Source: Lachnospiraceae bacterium
Lineage (GTDB): Bacteria; Bacillota; Clostridia; Lachnospirales; Lachnospiraceae
Assembly: GCA_024697505.1 (NCBI GenBank)
Contig: JAILFQ010000316.1
Location: 1 to 5,114 of the forward strand
Reading direction: 5' to 3'
Length of the DNA stretch: 5,114 nucleotides
Part shown: one piece after another, positions 1-5,114 of the stretch
Layout: each line of letters starts with the position of its first letter
Position numbering within the stretch: the first letter of the stretch is position 1
Program-made: the position numbers and the translations under genes
Notes under the pieces: model-generated
Seen by the model: the letters and a program-made list of their open reading frames with translations, nothing else
What the model was told of the DNA's origin: nothing
Databases searched by the model: none

Positions 1-225
1 TTCTTCAATGGAAATGCCTTTGAAATGCTCATTTATAAAAGCAACGGCCTTTGTCATACTGCTGTATACATCAAATCTATAATAAGCGAAAGTGTTTACT
101 CCTTCATTTGAGAGGAACCCGTTAAATAACCCGGACAATACAGGAACTTCGTTTCTTATGGTATCATAACCAAGTTCAAGATATTCCTGCTTTAAAATCT
201 TTATAAACTCGCTGTACTCTCTGTT
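1..225 (-). pseudogene. In-frame C-terminal remainder of the ABC permease beyond two stop codons (runs off window)
   Basis: This 75-codon stretch lies in exactly the same frame as the permease gene upstream. The permease stop TAA (244-246) is followed by five sense codons (S-K-L-E-I), a TAG (226-228), and then open frame to the window edge. It has no usable start: the first in-frame ATG is at 57-55, the only earlier alternative start is a TTG at 138-136, and no Shine-Dalgarno precedes either. The translation is protein-like: a charged helix (residues such as EFIKILKQEYLELGY), then a segment ending FDVYSSMTKAVAFINEHF. From memory, this resembles the helix and the 'IYPSFTNTIKFLK'-type segment that close the extracytoplasmic domain of Clostridia permeases (I believe Pfam DUF6449, to be checked). 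I infer that it was once the C-terminus of the permease and is now untranslated. A remnant of a second gene is less likely because the frame is shared. Confidence 0.6.
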
Positions 226-243
226 CTAAATTTCTAGTTTGCT

Positions 244-1890
244 TTAGTATACATCTTTGTTTTCTTCTCCGATAAAGTTTAATATGGTCAGACCTCTAAA
301 TTTAACTTCACTGTTTGACTTTTCGATGTTAAAGACTTCAAAGAATTTCTTTTTTAAAACGACGTCATCGTATATTGCCGCAATATAAGGCTGCATATTC
401 TCATCTTCATTAATCTTGTAACTTCTCCAGACTCTGTCGCCCCTCTTTGTGTAAAAGTCTACCGTAAGTGTACCACCGTTATAATCACTTAGAAGAGTAC
501 ATTCCTCACCGTTATTGTAAAAGATGCTTTTTGCCTTATCTGTGTCATCTTTCTTATTATATTTGGAAGCAGCCTCAGCCATGTTGTAAATAAGTTTAAA
601 CTGGTCTGTTCCTTCGGTATACATCAGACTATCGCTTAAATAATTATAACCCATATATGTTGAAGTATAATAAGGATAGCTTGTAACATTAAAGTTGTCA
701 TAATCAACGGAAATGGTAGAAACATTCTTCTCTTTCGGGAAGTAGGTGTCGTAACCGAATACGTCGAAGATAAATATTAATGCTATAAGAACTGCTGCCA
801 CATATTCTATAAGAAGCTGTATCTTGTGGCCAAGGCACTTTCTTACATCGCCTGTAAAGAAAGCCTCGATCGCACCGTGCACAATAACCGTTCCAATGGC
901 CATTCCAAAGAAAAGCCAGAAATCGTCGGCAACCTCACTTATTGTCATAAACACTATACCAAACATAAGTGCAAACGGAATGGTAAGCCCTATTCTGATG
1001 ATCGGTTCACTTATCTTATAAACCATAGCGGTTCCTGTTTTTTCACTTCTTCTGAACTTATAAAGCACAAAAGCTATGGCAACAAGAATTATTATGTAAG
1101 GTATAAACTGGCCAAATGATGTTCCAAGTGCTATCCTTTCATATTCATTATCCGAATAAGTGGCTTTTCCAAGGCATAATACATAGGAAAGCGGAGAAAA
1201 CCACTTGGTGGAAGCAGAATATTCATCAAAAGACCCCATCCCCGAGTATGTGGAAAAGAACTCATGCTTATACAGGGAAATAAGTCCAAATATAAAGTCC
1301 GCATAAAAGAAGAAAACCAGGGTTCCCAAATTGGAAATGAGTTTTTTTCCGGTAAGCACAACAGCTATGGAAACAACCGTATATACCGCCAGGAAACTCA
1401 TTAAGCCCACAAGCCAGGACGTTAACATAAGTTTTACCAACGGCCCGTAGAAGCCTATATGGAGCGACGAAATTACAAATGACAGTATCATTCCCAACGT
1501 GTATGGCAATATATAAAAGATTACGCCGTCAACGTAATGTACCGCAAAAAGTCTTTCTCTTCTTACAGGAAGACTGTGGTAAAAATCCACCTGACTCTTG
1601 CTCTGTAAGTACACAAATGATGATGTTCCGCATATACATGCGCCAACATAAGCAATAATGAGAAGAATAATTCCAAGACCTTCGTAAAAATTAATTATCT
1701 TTTCCTTCATTATGGCCGCCGAATTTCCGTATTCAAAATACCTGGCCACATCTCCGGAAAAATTCTCGCATACTAAAGCGGTAACAATAGGAAACGCAAA
1801 AAAGAATACAACAGAGGCAAGTATAAGAACCCACAGCCTATGTTTAATGTCTTCTCTCATTAACTTAAAAAATGAGTTTACGGATGTCAT
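244..1890 (-). CDS. ABC-2-like transporter permease, probably C-terminally truncated
   Basis: Membrane subunit of the ABC transporter whose ATPase is encoded just upstream. I place the start at the ATG at 1888-1890, giving MTSVNSFFKLMREDIKHRLW, because GGAGG (1900-1904) lies 9 nt before it; the frame is open further upstream, but only inside the ATPase gene and without a ribosome site. The product is 548 aa. About nine hydrophobic segments are visible, roughly at residues 19-40, 70-95, 115-142, 150-178, 182-208, 260-285, 295-320, 323-347 and 358-383. The cytoplasmic loop DFYHSLPVRRERLF (102-115) is a motif I recognise from Clostridia permeases of this kind. Residues 384-548 form a soluble, Tyr/Asn/Asp-rich domain, probably extracytoplasmic. 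The start overlaps the ATPase gene by 26 nt, implying translational coupling. The gene ends at TAA, but its frame continues after a second stop, so the soluble domain seems to have lost about 80 or more residues. The substrate is unknown. Confidence 0.85.
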   Translation of the reverse strand: MTSVNSFFKLMREDIKHRLWVLILASVVFFFAFPIVTALVCENFSGDVARYFEYGNSAAIMKEKIINFYEGLGIILLIIAYVGACICGTSSFVYLQSKSQVDFYHSLPVRRERLFAVHYVDGVIFYILPYTLGMILSFVISSLHIGFYGPLVKLMLTSWLVGLMSFLAVYTVVSIAVVLTGKKLISNLGTLVFFFYADFIFGLISLYKHEFFSTYSGMGSFDEYSASTKWFSPLSYVLCLGKATYSDNEYERIALGTSFGQFIPYIIILVAIAFVLYKFRRSEKTGTAMVYKISEPIIRIGLTIPFALMFGIVFMTISEVADDFWLFFGMAIGTVIVHGAIEAFFTGDVRKCLGHKIQLLIEYVAAVLIALIFIFDVFGYDTYFPKEKNVSTISVDYDNFNVTSYPYYTSTYMGYNYLSDSLMYTEGTDQFKLIYNMAEAASKYNKKDDTDKAKSIFYNNGEECTLLSDYNGGTLTVDFYTKRGDRVWRSYKINEDENMQPYIAAIYDDVVLKKKFFEVFNIEKSNSEVKFRGLTILNFIGEENKDVY

Positions 1891-2767
1891 ATCCTGCCAC
1901 CTCCGTTTCACTAATAAATATTTCCTCAAGATTAAGCGGAAGAATCTCAATAAACACAGGCTCTGCTGCCTCTATCTTACTTCTTATTTCTTCTACTTCG
2001 CCCTTTACTGTTATTGTATAAAGAGAACCCCTTATATCTTTAGAAACAACATCTAACTCCTTAAGCACTTCTTCTGCCTTGTCCGTATTATTAAATGCTG
2101 CCTGTATCTTATGCATATTTCCCTTCATGTCATCAAGATCTCTTGAAAGAAGTACGTCTCCCTTGTGTAATAAGCCCACATGGTCGCATATATCTTCAAG
2201 CTCTCTTAAGTTATGGGAAGCTATAACAGGAGTAAGACCTCTTTCTTCAATTTCCTGTGCAAAAATGCTCTTAACAGCCTGTCTCATTACAGGGTCCAGT
2301 CCGTCAAAGGTCTCGTCGCAAAAGATATATTTGGTATTTGCACATATTCCGCATATTACGGAAAGTTGCTTTTTCATACCTTTAGAAAATGTTGATATTC
2401 TTCTCTTCTCAGGAAGATTGAACTTTTCAAGAAGACTGTTCATTTTTACTCTGTCAAAATCCTTATATACTGTTGCATAAAACTTTCCCATTTCCTCAGG
2501 TGTTGAGTTAGGGAAGAAGTATTGGTCATCCGAAATATAGAAAAATTTATTCTTTGCATTCAGATTTTCATAAACCGGCTCGTCATCAATAAGCACCGTT
2601 CCAAGATCCGGCTTGTATACTCCCGCAAGCATTCGCAGGAGAGTGGATTTACCTGCACCGTTGGTACCGATCATCCCAAACACAGCGCTGTCTTTAATCT
2701 CTACGGATACATTATCAACCGCCTTAATATCATCAAAGTATTTTGTTGCATTAATTGCTTTGATCAT
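1865..2767 (-). CDS. ABC transporter ATP-binding protein (YtrB/CcmA-type)
   Basis: 300-aa nucleotide-binding subunit that would power the adjacent permease at the inner face of the membrane. All main ABC motifs are visible: Walker A GTNGAGKST (34-42), signature FSKGM (127-131, a variant of LSGGQ), Walker B YIFCDE (147-152) with catalytic E152, D-loop DGLDP (155-159) and H-loop H185. At the Q-loop, where a PQ pair is usual, the sequence reads ISDDQYFFPN (78-87), so D80 aligns with the usual glutamine. Residues from about 215 to 300 form the C-terminal extension common in exporters associated with ABC-2 permeases. The ATG start has AAGGGAG (2776-2782) 8 nt upstream. It lies 37 nt after the repressor gene, and its last 26 nt overlap the permease start, so the three genes are one transcription unit. 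The transported substrate cannot be read from the sequence; relatives in ytr-type operons are linked to envelope stress. Confidence 0.93.
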   Translation of the reverse strand: MIKAINATKYFDDIKAVDNVSVEIKDSAVFGMIGTNGAGKSTLLRMLAGVYKPDLGTVLIDDEPVYENLNAKNKFFYISDDQYFFPNSTPEEMGKFYATVYKDFDRVKMNSLLEKFNLPEKRRISTFSKGMKKQLSVICGICANTKYIFCDETFDGLDPVMRQAVKSIFAQEIEERGLTPVIASHNLRELEDICDHVGLLHKGDVLLSRDLDDMKGNMHKIQAAFNNTDKAEEVLKELDVVSKDIRGSLYTITVKGEVEEIRSKIEAAEPVFIEILPLNLEEIFISETEVAGYDIRKLIF

Positions 2768-2804
2768 TAAATTGTCTCCCTTCTATAGATTTTCTCAATG
2801 TGCC

Positions 2805-3170
2805 TCAGCACTTATCATAACACTTTGTAACTTCCTCTATAACTTCCTCTTTAGTAACATTTGCTTTTTTAGCTTCCTCTACAATTGCTTCTATTTTGCC
2901 CTTAATTTCTTCTTTATGCTGGGCTAAAAGATTTGTTGTCTGAGCCACGTAATTTCCCCTCCCTTTAACAACGTAAATAACTCCTTGTCTTTCGAGTTCC
3001 GCATAAGCACGCTGTATTGTGTTTGGATTAATAGACAGTTCGGTAGCAAGTATTCTCACACTCGGCAACTGCTCATCCGGTTTTAACAGGCCGATAAGAA
3101 TAAGATTCTTTATCTTATCAACAAGTTGTTCGTATATCGGTCTTCTGTCCGAATAGTCAATGGTGATCAA
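2805..3170 (-). CDS. GntR-family transcriptional regulator, YtrA subfamily
   Basis: 121-aa DNA-binding repressor, first gene of the operon. The N-terminal winged helix-turn-helix is clear: PIYEQLVDKIK (11-21) opens the domain, LPSVRILATELSINPNTIQ (35-53) spans the helix-turn-helix, the recognition helix continues to about residue 63, and the wing is GRGNYV (70-75). Only about 45 residues follow, predicted as charged helices. That short tail is diagnostic of the YtrA subfamily, as opposed to FadR, HutC or MocR types with large effector or enzyme domains. The start is TTG (3168-3170): an in-frame stop lies 21 nt upstream, no in-frame ATG exists there, and AGGAGG (3179-3184) sits 8 nt before the TTG. 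It ends with TGA. It probably represses its own operon through the palindrome at 3271-3291. The inducing signal is unknown; YtrA of Bacillus responds to cell-wall-active compounds, but that need not hold here. Confidence 0.92.
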   Translation of the reverse strand: MITIDYSDRRPIYEQLVDKIKNLILIGLLKPDEQLPSVRILATELSINPNTIQRAYAELERQGVIYVVKGRGNYVAQTTNLLAQHKEEIKGKIEAIVEEAKKANVTKEEVIEEVTKCYDKC

Positions 3171-3219
3171 GCTGTTTTCCTCCTTCCGTTTTCATGTTAA
3201 TAGACTCTCTCTCTAATAT

Positions 3220-3287
3220 TTAAGAGTGTATATATAAAGCGTAGGGGCGCTGTTATTATGTATATATAACTGTATTAACACTCTTAA
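3220..3287 (-). repeat. Inverted repeat forming a structured 5' leader of the operon mRNA
   Basis: TTAAGAGTGT (3220-3229) is perfectly complementary to ACACTCTTAA (3278-3287). In the minus-strand transcript this would make a 10-bp stem that begins at or within a base or two of the predicted 5' end and encloses 48 nt. Inside, ATAA-C-AGCG pairs with CGCT-TTAT (one bulged C, loop CCCCTA), and further ATATAT tracts can pair. No U-run follows, so it is not a terminator. It overlaps the operator, so the repeat may instead reflect a second, degenerate protein-binding site. The same region carries a direct repeat GTATATATAA (3228-3237 and 3260-3269). Confidence 0.5.
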
Positions 3288-3291
3288 TACA
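3271..3291. promoter_or_regulatory. Putative operator of the GntR/YtrA regulator
   Basis: A perfect inverted repeat, TGTATTAA, 5 bp (CACTC), TTAATACA. It starts 3 bp downstream of the operon's -10 box and covers the predicted transcription start near 3288. A repressor bound here would block RNA polymerase. Position, symmetry and A/T-rich TGTA...TACA ends are what one expects of a YtrA-type site. The assignment to this regulator is inference from adjacency. A flanking pair ATGTATAT (3258-3265) and ATATACAT (3296-3303) extends the dyad outward. Confidence 0.7.
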
Positions 3292-3294
3292 CTT

Positions 3295-3323
3295 AATATA
3301 CATCTGCACTTACCATTCGTCAA
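3295..3323 (-). promoter_or_regulatory. Sigma-A-type promoter of the gntR-ABC operon
   Basis: On the minus strand: -35 TTGACG (3318-3323), spacer exactly 17 bp, -10 TATATT (3295-3300). Each hexamer has one mismatch to consensus. The predicted start is about 3288, giving a leader of about 118 nt before the TTG start codon. The A/T-rich tract 3327-3352 lies just upstream of the -35 box and may act as an UP element. Confidence 0.8.
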
Positions 3324-3338
3324 CACTTTTTTGCATAA

Positions 3339-3352
3339 TTTTTTAAAAAAAA
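3339..3352. promoter_or_regulatory. A/T tract between divergent promoters (possible UP element)
   Basis: A run of 6 T followed by 8 A lies between the tRNA -35 box (3356) and the operon -35 box (3323). Such tracts often raise promoter strength by contacting the RNA polymerase alpha subunit or by bending DNA. Here it is only 3 bp from the tRNA -35 box, so the tRNA promoter is the likelier beneficiary. The function is inferred from position. Confidence 0.35.
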
Positions 3353-3355
3353 TAC

Positions 3356-3384
3356 TTGCTTTTTATATGACCCTGTTGTATAAT
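3356..3384 (+). promoter_or_regulatory. Promoter of the tRNA-Gln gene
   Basis: -35 TTGCTT (3356-3361), 17-bp spacer, perfect -10 TATAAT (3379-3384). The predicted transcription start is near 3391, leaving a short 5' leader of about 24 nt to be removed by RNase P. A perfect -10 box fits a strongly expressed stable RNA. Confidence 0.82.
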
Positions 3385-3414
3385 CTCATTTGTGCCAATG
3401 AGAGCACCCAATAT

Positions 3415-3486
3415 AGCGCCATCGCCAAACGGTAAGGCAACGGACTCTGACTCCGTCAGCTCAAGGTTCGAATCCTTGTGGCGCTG
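3415..3486 (+). tRNA. trnQ: tRNA-Gln, anticodon CUG
   Basis: A complete 72-nt cloverleaf. The acceptor stem AGCGCCA (3415-3421) pairs with TGGCGCT (3479-3485) over 7 bp. The D arm is GCC/GGC with loop AAACGGTAA. The anticodon stem ACGGA/TCCGT carries loop CTCTGAC with anticodon CTG (3447-3449), which reads CAG glutamine codons. The T arm is CAAGG-TTCGAAT-CCTTG. The variable loop is 5 nt. The discriminator base is G3486, as usual for tRNA-Gln. The CCA end is not encoded and must be added by nucleotidyltransferase. The gene stands alone with its own promoter and terminator. In Clostridia glutaminyl-tRNA is usually made by misacylation with Glu followed by GatCAB amidation; whether that holds here is not visible. 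Confidence 0.97.
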
Positions 3487-3489
3487 CTT

Positions 3490-3517
3490 AAGCTTCGGTT
3501 TAACCGGAGCTTTTTTT
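3490..3517 (+). terminator. Intrinsic terminator of the tRNA-Gln gene
   Basis: Stem AAGCTTCGGT (3490-3499), loop TTA, stem ACCGGAGCTT (3503-3512). This is a 10-bp hairpin with a single G-U wobble, overlapping a run of seven T (3511-3517). It begins 4 nt after the tRNA discriminator base, so the tRNA is transcribed as a single-gene unit and the isomerase gene downstream needs its own promoter. Confidence 0.92.
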
Positions 3518-3529
3518 GTTCTTCTCTAA

Positions 3530-3544
3530 TTATTACAGTAATAA
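3530..3544. repeat. Short palindrome upstream of the isomerase promoter
   Basis: TTATTAC-A-GTAATAA, perfect 7-bp arms about one central base, 28 bp upstream of the proposed -35 box of the isomerase gene. An 8-bp direct repeat CTAATTAT (3526-3533 and 3549-3556) overlaps and follows it. It could be a regulator site or only A/T-rich chance symmetry. Confidence 0.3.
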
Positions 3545-3572
3545 ATCCCTAATTATAAGTTACCAAACTCCC

Positions 3573-3601
3573 TTGAAAATAATCCGCAGTGAGTATAAAA
3601 T
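3573..3601 (+). promoter_or_regulatory. Probable promoter of the sugar isomerase gene
   Basis: -35 TTGAAA (3573-3578), 17-bp spacer, -10 TAAAAT (3596-3601); each box is one base off consensus. The start would be near 3608, giving a leader of about 85 nt. An overlapping TATAAA (3594-3599) would leave a 15-bp spacer and is less likely as the -10 box. Confidence 0.6.
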
Positions 3602-3619
3602 CAACTTAGTGTGTATCCT

Positions 3620-3662
3620 GGAAAGATGTAGTCCGTCTTTCCTTGTTTTGCAGTTTACTGCA
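3620..3662 (+). promoter_or_regulatory. Two leader hairpins before the isomerase gene
   Basis: The first hairpin pairs GGAAAGATG (3620-3628) with CGTCTTTCC (3634-3642) around loop TAGTC: 9 bp including one T-G wobble. It is followed by the broken T-rich tract TTGTTTT. The second pairs TGCAG (3649-3653) with CTGCA (3658-3662) around TTTA. Both lie in the predicted leader of about 85 nt. The first could act as a weak attenuator or RNA stability element. I recognise no known riboswitch or protein-binding RNA motif. Confidence 0.4.
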
Positions 3663-3692
3663 CTATCTTATTTTAACAAAGGAGAACTTATA

Positions 3693-5114
3693 ATGATCAA
3701 CATTCCAAAAATGAAGATCGGAATTGTTGCGGTAAGCCGCGACTGTTTCCCTGAATCACTTTCCGTAAACAGAAGAAAGGCTTTGGTTGAAGCCTACAAA
3801 AAGAAATACGATGCCGCAGACATTTACGAATGCCCTGTATGTATCGTAGAGAGCGAAATCCAGATGGTAGAAGCTCTTGAAGACATTAAGAAAGCCGGAT
3901 GTAACGCTCTTTGCGTATATCTTGGAAACTTCGGACCGGAAATCTCCGAAACACTTCTTGCAAAGCATTTTGAAGGTCCTAAAATGTTCTGCGCAGCTGC
4001 AGAAGAATCTCAGAACGACCTTCAGGACGGAAGAGGTGATGCTTACTGCGGAATGTTAAATGCAAGCTACAATCTTGCTCTCAGAAATATAAATGCTTAC
4101 ATTCCTGAATACCCTGTTGGAACAGCTGAAGAATGTGCGGACATGATCCACGGCTTCCTTCCTGTTGCAAGAACCATTTATGGTCTTTCCAACTTAAAGA
4201 TCATTTCCTTTGGTCCAAGACCAATGAACTTCCTTGCTTGTAACGCTCCTATTAAGCAGCTTTACAACATTGATGTTGAAATAGAAGAAAACTCCGAGCT
4301 CGATCTTTTTGAAGCTTTCAATAAGCATGCCGGAGACCCAAGAATTGCAGAAGTTGCCGCAGATATGGCAAAAGAACTCGGAAACGGCAACAAGAAGCCG
4401 GAAGTTCTTAATAAGCTTGCTCAGTACGAGATAACTCTTCTTGACTGGGTAGAAGCTCACAAGGGCTACAGAAAGTTTGTTGCAATTGCCGGAAAGTGCT
4501 GGCCTGCATTCCAGACACAGTTTGGTTTTGTTCCTTGCTATGTAAACAGCCGTCTTACAGGCCGCGGAATTCCTGTTTCCTGCGAAGTAGACATTTACGG
4601 TGTTCTTTCAGAGTTCATCGGAACCTGTGCAAGTAACGATGCCGTTACGCTTCTTGACATTAACAACTCTGTTCCAAATGATATGTACGAGGAAAGCATT
4701 AAGGGCAAGTTCCCTTATAAGCATACAGATACATTCATGGGCTTCCACTGCGGAAATACATGTTCTTCAAAACTTGCATTCTGCGAAATGAAGTACCAGA
4801 AGATCATGGCAAGAAATCTTCCTATCGAAGTTACAAACGGAACTCTTGAAGGAGATATCGCACCGGGAGAAATTACTTTCTTCAGACTTCAGTCCACAGC
4901 AGACAATAAGCTTCGCGCTTATGTTGCAGAAGGTGAAGTCCTTGATGTAAGAACTAAATCCTTTGGTGGAATCGGTGTATTTGCCATTAATGAAATGGGC
5001 AGATTCTATCGTCACTTCCTTATTGAGAAGAACTTCCCTCACCATGGTGCCGTTGCTTTCGGCCACTACGGAAAAGAGATCTTCAACGTATTCCGTTACC
5101 TTGGTGTTCAGGAA
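3693..5114 (+). CDS. L-fucose/L-arabinose isomerase family protein (partial, 3' end outside window)
   Basis: Cytoplasmic ketol-isomerase of the FucI/AraA fold, expected to interconvert an aldose and a ketose with a divalent metal, usually Mn2+. The ATG start has GGAG (3681-3684) 8 nt upstream. The 474 codons seen have no stop and reach the last base, so the C-terminus is missing, probably by a short stretch if the length is about 490 residues as in relatives. The N-terminal KIGIVAVSRDCFPES (8-22) is typical of the family. The expected metal and catalytic acids are E298 in SCEVDIYG and D322 in LLDINN, with a histidine from FPHHGAV (H450 or H451). GKCWPAFQTQFG (267-278) and GFHCGNTCSSK (350-360) look like conserved substrate-site segments. 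There are 16 cysteines, a high number. Fucose, arabinose or another sugar are all possible; the family also includes enzymes of unknown substrate. No kinase or aldolase neighbour is visible to decide. Confidence 0.88.
   Translation, partial: MINIPKMKIGIVAVSRDCFPESLSVNRRKALVEAYKKKYDAADIYECPVCIVESEIQMVEALEDIKKAGCNALCVYLGNFGPEISETLLAKHFEGPKMFCAAAEESQNDLQDGRGDAYCGMLNASYNLALRNINAYIPEYPVGTAEECADMIHGFLPVARTIYGLSNLKIISFGPRPMNFLACNAPIKQLYNIDVEIEENSELDLFEAFNKHAGDPRIAEVAADMAKELGNGNKKPEVLNKLAQYEITLLDWVEAHKGYRKFVAIAGKCWPAFQTQFGFVPCYVNSRLTGRGIPVSCEVDIYGVLSEFIGTCASNDAVTLLDINNSVPNDMYEESIKGKFPYKHTDTFMGFHCGNTCSSKLAFCEMKYQKIMARNLPIEVTNGTLEGDIAPGEITFFRLQSTADNKLRAYVAEGEVLDVRTKSFGGIGVFAINEMGRFYRHFLIEKNFPHHGAVAFGHYGKEIFNVFRYLGVQE

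Noticed and set aside
826..1119. 97-codon open frame on the plus strand opposite the permease gene
   Set aside because: Antisense shadow of the permease codons; no ribosome site and no recognisable domain.
1131..1361. 76-codon open frame on the minus strand inside the permease gene
   Set aside because: It lies in another frame of a gene with clear membrane segments, has no ribosome site, and its translation resembles no protein.
1891..1950. Longer permease reading frame with 20 extra N-terminal residues
   Set aside because: It would start deep inside the ATPase gene without a ribosome site, while the ATG at 1888-1890 has GGAGG 9 nt upstream and gives a normal family N-terminus.
3157..3195. 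12-residue leader peptide (ATG at 3193-3195, TGA at 3157-3159) overlapping the repressor start
   Set aside because: No Shine-Dalgarno upstream of its ATG, and the strong AGGAGG inside it is explained by the repressor's TTG start.
3229..3269. TATATATA tracts as extra -10 boxes for plus-strand promoters
   Set aside because: No suitable -35 boxes at 16-18 bp, and no gene begins shortly downstream except the tRNA, which has its own better promoter.
3620..3649. Hairpin plus T-rich tract as a full intrinsic terminator
   Set aside because: The T tract is interrupted (TTGTTTT), the stem is A/T-rich, and it lies between a plausible promoter and its gene; kept only as a leader structure.
4194..5066. 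Minus-strand open frames (4194-4460 and 4767-5066) opposite the isomerase gene
   Set aside because: Shadows of a strongly coding gene; no ribosome sites and no protein-like composition.

Overview
The window looks like chromosomal DNA of a low-GC, Gram-positive Clostridia member, most likely Lachnospiraceae. The reasons are A/T-rich intergenic DNA with consensus sigma-A promoters, strong AGGAGG-type ribosome binding sites, a tRNA gene without an encoded CCA end, and gene families typical of that group. The family assignment is inference from recognition, not from a search.

Left part, minus strand (3323 down to 1): a three-gene operon of the YtrA type. It has a sigma-A-like promoter (TTGACG, 17 bp, TATATT), and a near-perfect 21-bp palindrome sits just downstream of the -10 box. 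A structured leader of about 118 nt follows. The genes are a 121-aa GntR/YtrA-subfamily repressor with a TTG start, a 300-aa ABC ATPase, and an ABC-2-like membrane permease whose start overlaps the ATPase end by 26 nt. The expected logic is an autoregulated exporter or stress-response transporter in which the repressor shuts off its own operon until an unknown signal relieves it. In Bacillus the related ytr operon responds to cell-wall antibiotics; that analogy is inference here.

The permease frame stops at 244-246 (TAA) and again at 226-228 (TAG), yet the same frame then stays open to the window edge. The extra 75 codons read like the missing C-terminal part of the permease's extracytoplasmic domain. 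The gene therefore looks truncated by nonsense mutations, and this is the most interesting point in the window.

Middle (3339-3517, plus strand): a single tRNA-Gln(CUG) gene with its own promoter (TTGCTT, 17 bp, TATAAT) and an intrinsic terminator. Its promoter diverges from the operon promoter across a shared A/T tract.

Right part (3573-5114, plus strand): a promoter (TTGAAA, 17 bp, TAAAAT), a leader of about 85 nt with two hairpins, and a sugar isomerase gene of the L-fucose/L-arabinose isomerase family. The gene is open for 474 codons and runs off the window. Its substrate cannot be fixed from the sequence.

There is no CRISPR array, insertion sequence, phage gene or gene-free stretch above 300 bp. 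I do not see a clearly new biological system.
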